In this document: positions 55,488-64,000 of the stretch, piece after piece
Layout of the letters: every line of letters begins with the position of its first letter
Position numbering within the stretch: position 1 is the stretch's first letter
DNA from: Ligula intestinalis
Lineage: Eukaryota > Platyhelminthes > Cestoda > Diphyllobothriidea > Diphyllobothriidae
Direction of reading: 5' to 3'
Assembly: GCA_036362985.1 (NCBI GenBank)
Contig: JAYGXS010000008.1
Span: 7,448,840-7,512,839 of the forward strand
DNA: 64,000 bases
Program-made: the position numbers and the translations under genes
The notes under the pieces: generated by a model
Databases searched by the model: none
What the model was told of the DNA's origin: nothing
Seen by the model: the letters and a program-made list of their open reading frames with translations, nothing else

Positions 55488-55594
55488 AAACATTTGCAAG
55501 GGCAATTGACGCTGTACATAACAATAAAAGTTTGAATAGGTAGAAAAATCAATAACTATCTAACACGGGCGCTAATTGGCCAACGCGGAATATG

Positions 55595-56137
55595 TCAGTT
55601 TGCGCATGTAGGCCATGTCAGCGTGTTGGTTAAGGGATTGTCACTATTTGGGAGGGGCGAAATCCTATCGCCACCTGGTGTCGTTTTAGGCCATGGAAGT
55701 GACAGAGCTTGTGTCAGAGTCTTCTGACAACACAGCATTGGATTTGCTAGCCTTATAGCTACTGCTTCGGCTGTAGCAAGCATCCGTTGGCGTAGGCCTT
55801 TGGAAAAATTAGATGGTGTCCTGTAGACCACCTTAAAGGCTTCGTTAGTATCGACTCGATGGTTCGTATCGACTAGATGTGCGAGAATAGCACTCGAGAT
55901 CGATCTAGTTTCACCTTTACTTAGCCAGGTCGGTATGTGCTCACGTACCCTCTTTTCAAGACGCCTCGTTGTACGGCCAATGTATCCCGCTCCACAGGAG
56001 CAAGTGAAAGAGTAAATGCACATTGATGTGGCCTTGAAAGGGAGTCTGTCTTTACCTCCCAATCGCAGGAGGGGAGAGTTCGTGAAGAGCACCCGTAAGT
56101 TCGCCGCTGGGAAAGCGTTTGTGATTGCAGTCCTCAA
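55595..56137 (-). CDS. PLE GIY-YIG endonuclease, open frame
   Basis: 180 codons without a stop. SMCIYSFTCSCGAGYIGRTT is the nuclease core (I-Y and Y-I-G motifs, Cys-x-Cys), RRLEKRVREHIPTWL carries the catalytic Arg/His positions, and AILAHLVDTNHRVDTNEAF the next block. FTNSPLLRLGGKDRLPF is the Lys-rich linker before it. It resembles the subfamily at 24.5 kb more than the one at 35.5 kb. Target nicking is its role. The RT it belonged to is inverted beside it. Confidence 0.82.
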   Translation of the reverse strand: MRTAITNAFPAANLRVLFTNSPLLRLGGKDRLPFKATSMCIYSFTCSCGAGYIGRTTRRLEKRVREHIPTWLSKGETRSISSAILAHLVDTNHRVDTNEAFKVVYRTPSNFSKGLRQRMLATAEAVAIRLANPMLCCQKTLTQALSLPWPKTTPGGDRISPLPNSDNPLTNTLTWPTCAN

Positions 56138-56209
56138 GCGTCGTCTGACCAGCTCGCTGGTTGCATCGCCCTAGATTCTGTATTGCACGAAAAAGGCTGA
56201 GACAAATAG

Positions 56210-57145
56210 AATTAGAAACTGAATTTGAGAGCCTCTTTAACCAAACCTCCGATCTAAAATCTTCCATGCCTAAAGAAGTTGATTCCTAAAGTCAACCCTG
56301 GTTAACTGTTGCCAACAGTACTTAAGAAAGACTCCAATGAACAAAGGCCCCTTAACAAAAGCCCACCTTGATAGCCTAAAAAAGCTACGAAGAAATGAAA
56401 ATATCGTGCTAACCAGACCAGACAAAGGATCTGGAGTAGTACTGATGGATAAAAGTGATTACGTCGCAAAACTAGAAGCAATTTTAGCAGATTATACAAA
56501 GTTCTCAAAAGCTAAGAAGGACAAAGATCGCACAGATACTGTTGAAGGTCAGCTGACTACAATTCTCAAAGACCTCCATAAATAAGGTCTTTTAACTGAC
56601 AAAGAGCTTGAAACACTAAGACCTGTAGGAACGACGATACCTAGAATGTATGGACTTCCGAAAATTCACAAACCCTATCCTGGATATGAGAAACTCCCCT
56701 TACCACACCATTGCTAAATGGCTGGTAGGAAAGTTGAAACCTCTTGGAAGTTACATGTATCCTAGACGCCTGAAAGACACATTTGAATTTGTCAAAGCTA
56801 TAAAGAATATGAACGTTGCAAGAAGTAAGATGCTCTCATTGGATGTATCGTCACTATTCACCAATGTACCCGTGGCAGAAACCATAAACTACCTCTGCGA
56901 CGTTATTCGGGACACGAATTACCAGATAGCTATGCCCGTGAAAACCCTCAAAGATCTCCTCACGCGATGCACACAAAATGTCCAATTTCTCTGCAATGGT
57001 CAGTTTTACAGACAGATTGATGATGTGGCGATGGGCTCACCACTTGGACCGTTTCTTGCAAATGTCTTTATGGGCAAGATCGAGAAAACGAGTCTGGGGA
57101 ACACCATCAATGACCTTGCATTCTACGGTCGATATGTAGATGATA
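56210..57145 (+). pseudogene. PLE reverse transcriptase N-terminal half, inverted segment
   Basis: Plus frames: LTKAHLDSLKKLRRNENIV, LTRPDKGSGVVLMDKSDYV (PLE N-terminal block), a stop at 56583-56585, then PRMYGLPKIHKPYPG, SLDVSSLFTNVPVAETINY, FYRQIDDVAMGSPLGPFLAN (a G-to-D change in QIDG) and FYGRYVDD, where the element is cut off at 57145. The stop and truncation make it non-functional. Confidence 0.82.
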
Positions 57146-57238
57146 AATTGGAGAAAGACGGGCAGGGATGGTTGGTTTGGTTAGCTAAGCACGACAGGGG
57201 ATTAGGAAAGCCTTCCAGCGCTGCCAAATCACTAAGTA

Positions 57239-57305
57239 GGGGGGGGGGGGGGGGGGGTGGCGGCGGCACACCCCCGCCAAAGGGGGGGGGGGGGGGGGGG
57301 GGGGG
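57239..57305. repeat. Two poly-G tracts (about 19 and 24 bases)
   Basis: G runs at 57239-57257 and 57282-57305 replace the SLSGGDSS-coding GTGGGGGTGATTCC part of the unit in copy C, so they grew from a short G run. Confidence 0.9.
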
Positions 57306-57799
57306 ATTCCTGCGGCAGAACTCAGCCCGAACATTGGGAGGAGAAGGAGGAGGGGAATTTGCTGTCCTCGGAGGTTTTTTTGTGCACACTTGTGCATGCG
57401 TGGAGATTATGTTTACGTAGAGCCAGCATAATTAGGGACAGCGGTTTTTTGTGGGCGAATAAGTGTGTGTACCTGCCTCAACTCAGCTCGGGGTAGCCGA
57501 TTCGCGGGATAATTTGGACGTCGTAGTTAGCCGTGTATGTTTTTATTGATGTGCTAACTTACTCTGCTAACAGCCTAGGTACTGGCTAGCTTTTTAATCT
57601 CTAGAGAAATTAATTTCTGATCGCGGAATATATCAGTATATTTAAGGTCTATAGGCGTAGACCGAAATTGAAAGTGTATATTCGTGTCAAAACCCGTCAA
57701 ACCCTGTGAAATGTACACATGCTGGCATCAGAAAGTCTTAAGTAGTATAAATAGACGTTGTAACTTACCATACTAACAGCCTAGGTACATGCTAAAAGG

Positions 57800-57870
57800 C
57801 CCAGACACGTGTTTCGCCGGTATTCCTCCGCTGCTTGACACAGCTGCGAGGGCTCCGGCTCATCAGTGGT
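57800..57870 (-). ncRNA. Hammerhead ribozyme, array 2 unit 1
   Basis: CTGATGA (57866-57860), helix II GCCGG/CCGGC with inner GCTGTGTCAAGCAGC hairpin, GAAA, palindrome ACACGTGT, GTC, TGGG. Helix I pairs three of four (ACCA/TGGG). Confidence 0.85.
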
Positions 57871-58135
57871 TCGCCCAGCTTTCCTTATCTGCTTTCTGGC
57901 TGATATAGTGGTTTTGAAAGCTCAGCTTTTTAATCTCCAGCGAAATTAATTTCTTATCGTGGTATTTATCAGTATATATGAGGTCTATAGGCGTAGACCG
58001 AAATTGTAAGTGTATATTTTTGTCGTAACCTGTCAACCTCATTGAAATATACATCTGCTGCCACAGGACAGTCTTAAGAAGTATAAATAGACGTTGTAAC
58101 TTAACATACTAACAGCCTAGGTACTTGCTAAAAGG

Positions 58136-58206
58136 CCCAGACACGTGTTTCGCCGGTATTCTGCCGCTGCTTGACACAGCTGCGAGGACTCCGGCTCATC
58201 AGTGGG
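58136..58206 (-). ncRNA. Hammerhead ribozyme, array 2 unit 2
   Basis: CTGATGA (58202-58196), helix I CCCA/TGGG perfect, helix II GCCGG/CCGGC, GAAA, ACACGTGT, GTC. All core positions are canonical. Confidence 0.88.
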
Positions 58207-59334
58207 TCGCCCAGCTTTCCCTATCTGCTTTCTGGTTGATATACCGGTTTTGAAAGTTCAGCTTCTTGATTTCCTGTGAAGTTAATTTCAGCATCAATAT
58301 GTATCCTACTAAAGTCTGTCTGTTGGCAGCAAGTGCACATTTCGCAGTGGTTGACGGGTTTCAATCGAAAGATGCACAATTACAATTTTGGTCTATGTCT
58401 TTAGGCCTTAAGTATACCGTGAACAGAAATTAATTTCTCAGGAAGCTGAATGTGCGTGTTTTGTTGTGTTGATTAGCCGAATGGCGGCGGACCGAGAGTC
58501 AGGCTGCAATGGTTCCTTCTTCACGTGACCTCACTGCCCCTCCCACTCAACTGGGCTCGAAGCTGCTTAGGGGCGGCTGCGCCAGCAACCTGCATCTTCT
58601 GCGATAGATGCTCGCAAGTCCACTTCCATCGTAGTATAGCTCACGCCCAAGTCAATGCCCAACCCCTCTCCTACCACTTTGTCTGCTACAGAAATGGTAA
58701 AGCCACTCACTGGTAAGAAGTCAACAGTTGGAGGGGGGCGGGAAAGGATGATTGGTATGGTCAAATAAGCATGACACTGGAAGTAGGTGCGATAAATGTC
58801 AGGAAGGGTGCACATCCCCGTGTCTTAACAGTAACAGGACAGACACTAAACTATAGCCTTAATCTAAATCGAAACTCTACTGTTAACACGAACCATAACC
58901 ATTGACAGGATCCCAACCGTAACACCAACTGTGACCCTAAACGTAAGCCTGATTCCCCTAGGGTTTAGTGCAATGTTACATGTATTGTAGACCGTTCTTG
59001 TTCCCTTATCCTGTTTGGACGGCCTCAAAAAAGTCATTCTTGCTGAAAAAGCGTACCGTTACTCGGAGCTCAGTAGTGATATTTCTGTTTTTTTATCATT
59101 GTGACTTCATGCACCTAGTTGTGACACTGCTTGCCTGAAGACTGGAATAGGTTACATACGCTTTTTACCAACATGAAACCTTGAATCCAGCCATTTGATT
59201 TATCTTCCAAAGACTTGCTGTTGGGTTACTACTAGTAGTAGTATTAGTTGTTGTTGTTGTTGTTGAAATAGCTGACGTTTTGAAAAACGTTGCCCTTTAC
59301 TTCGTTGATGAACGTCCACCTGACTGCTAACGGG

Positions 59335-60580
59335 GCACCTTTTTAGTCTGGTTCTGACTGGCTGACAATGGCTAACTAAGCTAGAAATGGCCATTCCAGT
59401 CTCCCTGGTCTTTGCCGGCAATAGTATCTGCCTCTACTACCAACTGCTATGCTTGTGTTTGTCGTAGCCCATAGTTGGATCAGGAATCCCTGCCGGAATC
59501 CAAACTGGGAGTAGTTGGGAGACGGAGAAAAGCCGTGACGTTGACCGGCTTGAGCCACAGGTCCGCGGGATTGAGGTGGGTGCCTGGCCGAAAACTGCAG
59601 GCGAACAGATGACGGTAGTCATGCGGCTAGACGCCGCAGTCGGGACAGCAATTGGGTCTGGATGGGTCGAGCCGGTGTTGGTACTGGCGAAGGAGCATGC
59701 TGTAGCCACTGCGTAGCTGCGCCAGGGTACAGCGAGTGACCCTCGGGAGATGTCGTTCCGAGGCTGTCGGGGCATCGGGCGGGACCCAAGGGAGAAAGGG
59801 ACAAATGAGTCCTGTTAGTGGTCAGGTGAACTTTCCTTAACGAATATCAATATCCCCCGACCTCAACCGGCGAGACAATGACCTCGTAGCTCAATGGTTA
59901 GGGCGTTTGATACTGATCAAAGAGGTCACGAGTTTGAGGCTCGAGTGGGACGATAGTTGGGTCTGTGTATGACTGCTTGCCTGAAAACTGGAATAGGTTA
60001 CAGACGTTTCTTGGCAACATGGAACCTTGAATCCAGCCACTTGATTTATCTTCCAAAGATTTGCTGTTAGGGTACTAGTAGTAGTAGTATTATTTGTTGT
60101 TGAAATAGCTGACGTTTAGCAAAACGTTGTCCTTTAATTCGTTGATGAACGTTCACCTGATCGCTGACGCATCTGATCTTTCCCGCTCTGCCTTGTGCCT
60201 CGACAGAAGCCCTGACAGAGAGCGTTGCCGACAAAGACAAGCGGGGGACTGGAATGCGGCCATTTCTGCCATCATCAGCCAGCCATACTCAGACCCAAGT
60301 GGTGCCCCACTCAAGCCTCGAACTCGCTATAGATGACTTCAGTTAACGGTCAGGTGAACTTGCCTCACGGAGTGTCAATATCCCCCGACCTAAATTGGCA
60401 AGGCACTGAACTCCTGGCTCACTGGTTGGGATGTTTGACTCTGATCAAAGAGGTCACGAGTTCGGGACTGGGGTGGGACGCCATTCGGGTCTGGGTACGA
60501 TGACTGGCTGACGACGGCTTATAAGCCAGAAGCGGTCATTCCAGTGCCATCCCATGTCTTTGCCGGCAATACTATCTATC
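59335..60580. mobile_element. SINE family B pieces in both orientations
   Basis: 59335-59425 plus (tail only: TGGCTAACTAAGCTAGAAAT, GGCCATTCCAGTCTCCC), 59878-59970 plus (CTCGTAGCTCAATGGTTAGG, B box GAGTTTGAGGCTCGAG), 60225-60325 minus (tail, inverse of GGTCTGAGTATGGCTG), 60405-60580 plus (near complete). Between them TGCTTGCCTGAAAACTGG..AATAGCTGACGTTT is repeated at 59128-59280 and 59968-60115. Confidence 0.7.
59455..59830 (-). pseudogene. Non-LTR family A, 3' end copy
   Basis: Minus strand: SFASTNTGSTHPDP frame shadowing LRSGYSMLLRQYQHRLDPSR, CGV-SPHDYRHLF and LKPVNVTAFLRLPT. The 3' end is GGGCTACGACAAACAC rather than the ACCAACC tail of the others. Confidence 0.75.
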
Positions 60581-60655
60581 CAGATTACTTAATTGCTTTT
60601 TTTAAAATTCTACCTCATTCCCTTCTTGTGTTTGTCCCCTGTGTCAATTCAGCAG

Positions 60656-61123
60656 TCCTGCAAGGACGACGCAACCAGGTGGCCTATCCACCGCGCTGGC
60701 CCTCGTTCCTCTGCAGCACGTTTCAAACGCTGGTTCTGGCATTCATTTGCCTGCTTTCGCAATCGTTCCAACGGGCGCTCCCTACGGGATTGTCCGCAGC
60801 AGCATCATCATCATCACAACCAGCAGCATCAACAGCAGACGAGTGACAGTAGTAGTAGTAGAAATCAGCAGCCTCGCAGTGCCTCTGCCATGACCATGCT
60901 CAATCTCGATCGCTGCAGCTGCGCCTCCGGATTCGGCTCGACCGGCTCGGGCGCTTCCTCCTCCTCCGCTGCTGCTGCAGGCGGTGGCGGTGCCGGCCCC
61001 AAACCGCGCCCCGATGGCATTTCCACCTCCACGCTGCCCCGAACCGCAACCTCCACCTCCGCCTCCCTTCTGCGCTCCCCGCGGCTGAAGCGGCGTGCAA
61101 AGAAGGACAAGAAATCCCAGTGA
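60656..61123 (+). CDS. STK11: LKB1-like kinase, exon 9 (residues 1054-1208 and stop)
   Basis: Acceptor TTCAGCAG, phase 0, matching exon 8. The frame reads SCKDDATRWPIHRAGP, AARFKRWFWHSFACFRNRSN, His/Gln-rich and Ser-rich runs, ASAMTMLNLDRCSC, then RLKRRAKKDKKSQ before TGA (61121-61123). The very basic C-terminus is like other LKB1 tails in charge only; no CAAX box is seen. The other frame from 60653 (FICLLSQSFQR...) stays open for about 65 codons but needs a different phase. Assignment rests on acceptor, phase and the poly(A) signal downstream. Confidence 0.68.
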   Translation, partial: SCKDDATRWPIHRAGPRSSAARFKRWFWHSFACFRNRSNGRSLRDCPQQHHHHHNQQHQQQTSDSSSSRNQQPRSASAMTMLNLDRCSCASGFGSTGSGASSSSAAAAGGGGAGPKPRPDGISTSTLPRTATSTSASLLRSPRLKRRAKKDKKSQ

Positions 61124-61590
61124 CAGACTACCGTTTAGCCCACCTAACCCCCGCCCGCCCTCACCTCCCGCCTGCGTGCTTTCAATTGTTGATCTTTTGT
61201 GTGATTTCCTTTTTGTTTCTTTTCCTCGGCCTCTTCCTCCTCCTCGGTACACTTATTCTTATTGGTCCACGCGCGCGCGATACTAAACGGGTTGTGTGGT
61301 GCCCGCCGCCCGCCCAGCGCACACACACAATGTATTCTGTCTAAATGTGCATGTGTGCATTTTACTATTTTTGTAAGTGTGTGCGTCCGACATACCCCTG
61401 CCCGCCCCCTAGGGGGCCTGGTTGGTCGTTGCTAGACCTATTTTTTCAACTTTGAACAAGCGTGCACAGGCCCGGGTCGCGTTCGTCTCTCCTTATATAT
61501 ATATATGCATACATATGTACAGCCCTACACCTATATCTACCTTCACCACAACCCGTCTTCAATAAATCGCCCAAAGAAGTAGTATAACCT
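61124..61590 (+). other. 3'UTR of the LKB1-like gene
   Basis: Pyrimidine-rich and TG-rich sequence between the stop codon and the poly(A) signal, with TATATATATA and ATACATATGTA stretches near 61495-61520. No ORF or repeat was recognised. Confidence 0.65.
61561..61566 (+). terminator. Polyadenylation signal AATAAA
   Basis: AATAAA 438 bases after the stop codon; cleavage would fall about 61580-61600. It is the first AATAAA downstream of the stop. Confidence 0.7.
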
Positions 61591-61739
61591 CTGCCTTTTG
61601 ACTGAGATGGTGTTTCGGGTCATTCCTCTTAAGAGGGAGCGTTTTTCTACACACAAAACAGGCATTAAAGGGGGGCTTGTGATAATGGCTACTTAGGTAT
61701 CGAACATATGGCGTCTTTTCCCAATCCAACCAGAAACGT

Positions 61740-62190
61740 GAGTCCCAGAAGGCAGCTCCGAAGAAGCAACATAAAAATATTTGCTTACCTGGCGTTTCGA
61801 ATTCGCGCCCAAACCCATCATCAGGCCGCTGCTACATAAAGAAGCGCCGGACGTTGATAATCAGGTCCAGTGCGATTGTGAGCAAAGCAACTAGGTCAGA
61901 AAAACTTTGGAGGCTGTTCTGGACACGAATATCTGAACATGCGACAGTAGTGCACAGGAATGATGCCGAGGCTTGGGTCCACGCTTATTCGACGAGACTC
62001 GTGGCTACATAGGGGCTTGTTCCTTGTGAGAGGTGTGACGGTCGCGTGGACCATGCGCTGCTCGAGTTCTATGCCACAGCGTCCTCAGCCTATTAGCAAT
62101 GGCAATGTAATTCACATCCTATATTCGATGCTGAGATTTGGTCTTGGTAGACAGGTCATTGCACTTATTCATAGACCTGTGGCAGTTTAT
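61740..62190 (-). mobile_element. PLE 3' fragment
   Basis: Tail AGTCCCAGAAGGCAGCTCCG, then a decayed hammerhead (61787-61828: CTGATGA kept, GAAACGCC instead of GAAACGTC, helix I lost), then at 62115-62175 the end ATATTCGATGCTGAGATTTG.. of the GIY-YIG region. Confidence 0.65.
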
Positions 62191-62589
62191 TCTGTACACA
62201 AGGAAGTGGAGAATAGGTAAAAGGAATTTAACTTTCAGCCGAGCGAGAAACCGCCGGTCACTGCATCGCGTCTGAAGAAAGCGAGTCAGACTTGACGGGT
62301 GCTTGGTCAGATGGATTGGCTGAACGGACGTAGGCAGCCAGCGCATGTGTACTGGTTGGCGGTGATGAGCCTTCGCGCATGCTTGTCTGCCCGGGGTGGG
62401 TTACCAAGTTCCTTTGACGTCGGGGAGCGTGCAGCCGAAAACAGTTTCTAAAACACTGTCGATGGGTCAGATGGTTGAGCAGTCCAAACAGTAAGCAAAC
62501 ATCTAACGTAGATGCTGAAATTTCACCGAGGCTCATGGCGGCTATCAGGCAAATATACCGAACAGAAAGGGCCGCCGTCCTCGGTGGAA

Positions 62590-62815
62590 TGGTGGATTGG
62601 TGGATTCCATATGAGCGAAAAATTGAGCGGGTAATATCGATCCAAGTGTGATTAAACTCATGGCGTGAAGCGGGCGTTTGTAGCTTAGCGGTAGAGCGTT
62701 AGCCTCCGGCAAAGGCTTTCTCTGATGCGCGGGTTCAAATCCCGCCAAACGTCTAGAGTTTTTCACACTTGGGTCAACTCAAATTAAGCAAATCTGCCAA
62801 ACCAACTTAATAATG
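62590..62815 (+). mobile_element. tRNA-derived SINE (S1), intact-looking copy
   Basis: Leader GATCCAAGTGTGATTAAACT, head GGGCGTTTGTAGCTTAGCGG, anticodon-like loop CCGGCAA, B box GGGTTCAAATCCCGCC, AAACGTC, and tail AGAGTTTTTCACACTTGGGT. From the head to the tail it is almost identical to 42190-42300. Acceptor-like ends GGCGTTT/AAACGTC pair imperfectly. 62815-63480 holds nothing I recognise. Confidence 0.75.
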
Positions 62816-63489
62816 AATGGGGAACCGTTAATTTTCATAAAAGCATAGCGAGTGCGCCTGTAAATACTAAAATCCCGTGCGTATGACTTTCCCGTATCTG
62901 AGGATAGGTTAAATTATGGAGTCAAAATATCTTCGAATAAGGTGCTTTTTATGATATCTTCATCCGTCGGCTTGGGAATATCTGTGTAAGGTGGTCACCA
63001 GTTTAATCTGGCCTTCCGAAGAGCGGCCCATGCTTGGGGGCTGGTTATGTGCCACCCACGTAAGAACGGTTCCCGTTGATGCTTCTTCACTGCAAACTAG
63101 AGATGGGTACTTTCGGTGAGTTTTGCAGTCATTCATGCGAATGGTCGCCAGAAGTGGTTAGATGCCCAAGGTGTTCTTCAGGGATTCAATGGGCGTAATT
63201 AGACGGTGACACCACTGAAGTCACCGTTACGGCAGAAAATACACCTACCGCTAACCATTGAGTCAACCTACAAAAAAGGACAGCAAATTATCCGGCAGAG
63301 TGACTACCACACCCATACCACGCTACTTTTATTGCACAGACAAGGCATTACTAGCGGTGTCGTATCAACGAGGTGGCCACAATTTCAAGGAATAATCGTG
63401 GACAAGCAATCGCTCATCATAACAGGCCCTCAAAGTCAGCGGGCTACTGAAGAGAGTAAATGAAAACGAGCCGGCGCGTCCCAGGAGAT

Positions 63490-63930
63490 AGTTGACAAGA
63501 AGCAGGTACGATCGCTAGGATATGAATTTTATTCGCCTGGTGTTTCTAAATCCGTCACGGATCCATCATTAGAAACAATAGCAGAAACGGGTAATTCATA
63601 CGCCAGAGAGTTTTACTATTTATAGCATACAGTCAGTATGCTACTGCATACTCATAACAATCATCGCTCCGTTGCCCGCTTGTGTGCTTATTGTCTGATG
63701 GTCAGCGTGCCGGACGTGACCTACTGAACTTTCACCAGCCGTGCCAAACTTTGACATTATGCTTCCTCGGCCATCTGGCTCCTTGGCGCATGCACTAGAC
63801 AGCACGTTTTCCTGTGCGTTCTCAAAGGGTAAATTGTTTTGCTCCAACTGAGCCATAACACCGAAATGGTTTGGGCAGGGCGTTGCACTTGTTTATAGAC
63901 TAAATCCAGCAACCCCTTCCTTATTAGGGG
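63490..63930 (-). mobile_element. PLE 3' fragment with worn hammerhead
   Basis: TTTTATTCGCCTGGTGTTTC and AATCCGTCACGGATCCATCA (core CTAATGATG, GAAACACC) are followed by the ~150-bp spacer seen at 48.4 kb and by GTTTGGGCAGGGCGTTGCAC, the GIY-YIG end. Confidence 0.65.
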
Positions 63931-64000
63931 GTTTGGGTCTCCGTCTCTGTGGAAAGAAGAAGATAAAGTCGCTGAAACGAGAATTTTTTCACCTGACTGC

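Larger units (their letters stand above)
55441..57145 (-). mobile_element. Penelope-like element with inverted 5' segment and 12-bp target duplication
   Basis: AATTGGAGAAAG flanks it at 55429-55440 and 57146-57157. The left part (minus, 56150 to 55441) holds the GIY-YIG domain and 3' end. The right part (plus, about 56165-57145) holds the RT from its N-terminus to the YVDD motif. The element's 5' side therefore touches the GIY-YIG part, while its internal YVDD point touches the flank, and the stretch between YVDD and the linker is missing. That is the layout expected from twin priming. Confidence 0.85.
57545..58435 (-). repeat. Second hammerhead-bearing tandem array
   Basis: GTTGTAACTTA-CATACTAAC at 57757 and 58093 (336 bp), with a partial first unit (57545-57756, no ribozyme) and a partial last one. 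Units match the 31-kb array (CAGCCTAGGTAC, GTCTATAGGCGTAGACCGAA). It lies within copy C of the 520-bp repeat, splitting GTGTATGTTTTTATT from the AATGTGCGTGTTTTGTTGTG part. Confidence 0.85.
53928..58760. repeat. Three tandem copies of a ~520-bp unit beginning inside exon 8
   Basis: CGCTGCCAACTCGCTGAGTG opens copy A (about 53928) and copy B (54449); copy C opens at about 57210 as CGCTGCCAAATCACTAAGTA. Shared blocks are AGAACTCAGCCCGAACATTG (A, C), GAGCCAGCAT (B, C), TTGGGGTTGCCAGC (A, B), GTCAGGCTG-AATGGTTCCT and TCACTGGTAAGAAGTC. Copy B contains about 580 unrelated bases (54480-55060). The PLE at 55441-57145 sits at the end of B, and the hammerhead array at 57545-58435 interrupts C. Confidence 0.8.
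54005..60655. other. Intron 8
   Basis: GTTTGT donor, GTCAATTCAGCAG acceptor. It consists of the tandem copies described at 53928, a rearranged PLE, a hammerhead array, a family-A scrap (59455-59830) and SINE-B pieces (59335-60580). 58760-59330 shows nothing I recognise. Confidence 0.65.

Noticed and set aside
57121..57420. Reading of YVDD into KLEKDGQGWL as a novel RT C-terminus
   Set aside because: The frame crosses from the truncated PLE into the flanking 520-bp repeat; the target duplication marks the border.
60544..60846. Alternative last-exon frame with a hydrophobic stretch (membrane segment)
   Set aside because: It requires a phase that exon 8 does not supply, while the other frame has matching phase and reaches a stop before the 3'UTR.
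1..64000. CRISPR arrays, operons or bacterial defence systems
   Set aside because: No spacer-repeat pattern of that kind. The tandem repeats found are long units without variable spacers, and the gene structure is eukaryotic.

Overview
The window is metazoan nuclear DNA. Its only host gene is a protein kinase of the STK11/LKB1 family on the + strand, split into nine predicted exons from 4634 to 61123, about 56.5 kb from start to stop codon. The exons are 70 to 842 nt and the introns roughly 2 to 11 kb. Exons were chosen by reading-frame homology, GT/AG borders and phase. All junctions agree: eight are phase 0/0 except the 70-nt exon 7, which leaves one base that exon 8 takes up. The joined frame is 1208 codons plus stop, much longer than vertebrate LKB1. 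It has low-complexity insertions inside the kinase domain and a long disordered C-terminal half. A poly(A) signal lies about 440 nt after the stop.

Nearly everything else is transposable-element sequence. Abundant Penelope-like elements (PLEs), RTE-like and other non-LTR elements, hammerhead-ribozyme repeats and tRNA-derived SINEs point to a flatworm, perhaps a large-genome tapeworm. That is an inference.

Layout: 1-2655 is a CR1/Jockey-like element on the - strand with four 97-bp repeats at its 5' end; 3042-3860 is decayed Ty3/Gypsy pol; 4634-5008 is exon 1. Intron 1 holds a palindromic MITE. Intron 3 (13.8-22.4 kb) holds a mariner-like element, inverted PLE tails and two truncated non-LTR elements. 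Intron 4 (22.7-29.5 kb) holds a head-to-head PLE with an open reverse transcriptase. Intron 5 holds a tandem repeat with canonical hammerhead ribozymes (31.1-31.8 kb). Intron 6 holds a PLE GIY-YIG ORF, nested RTE pieces and a ~365-bp tandem array. Intron 7 holds mariner MITEs, PLE tails with hammerhead-like cores, a non-LTR element nested in a PLE with a 12-bp duplication, and SINE clusters. Intron 8 holds three tandem copies of a unit that begins inside exon 8, broken by a PLE with a twin-priming-type inversion and by a second hammerhead array. Downstream of the gene are more PLE and SINE remnants.

The most interesting system is the set of hammerhead motifs. One type is canonical and sits in ~335-bp tandem repeats at two loci. 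The other sits in the 3' regions of PLEs. In the best copies of both, helix III is a short self-complementary palindrome, which suggests RNAs that cleave as dimers. This resembles retrozymes and the hammerheads already reported in PLEs and schistosome satellite DNA.
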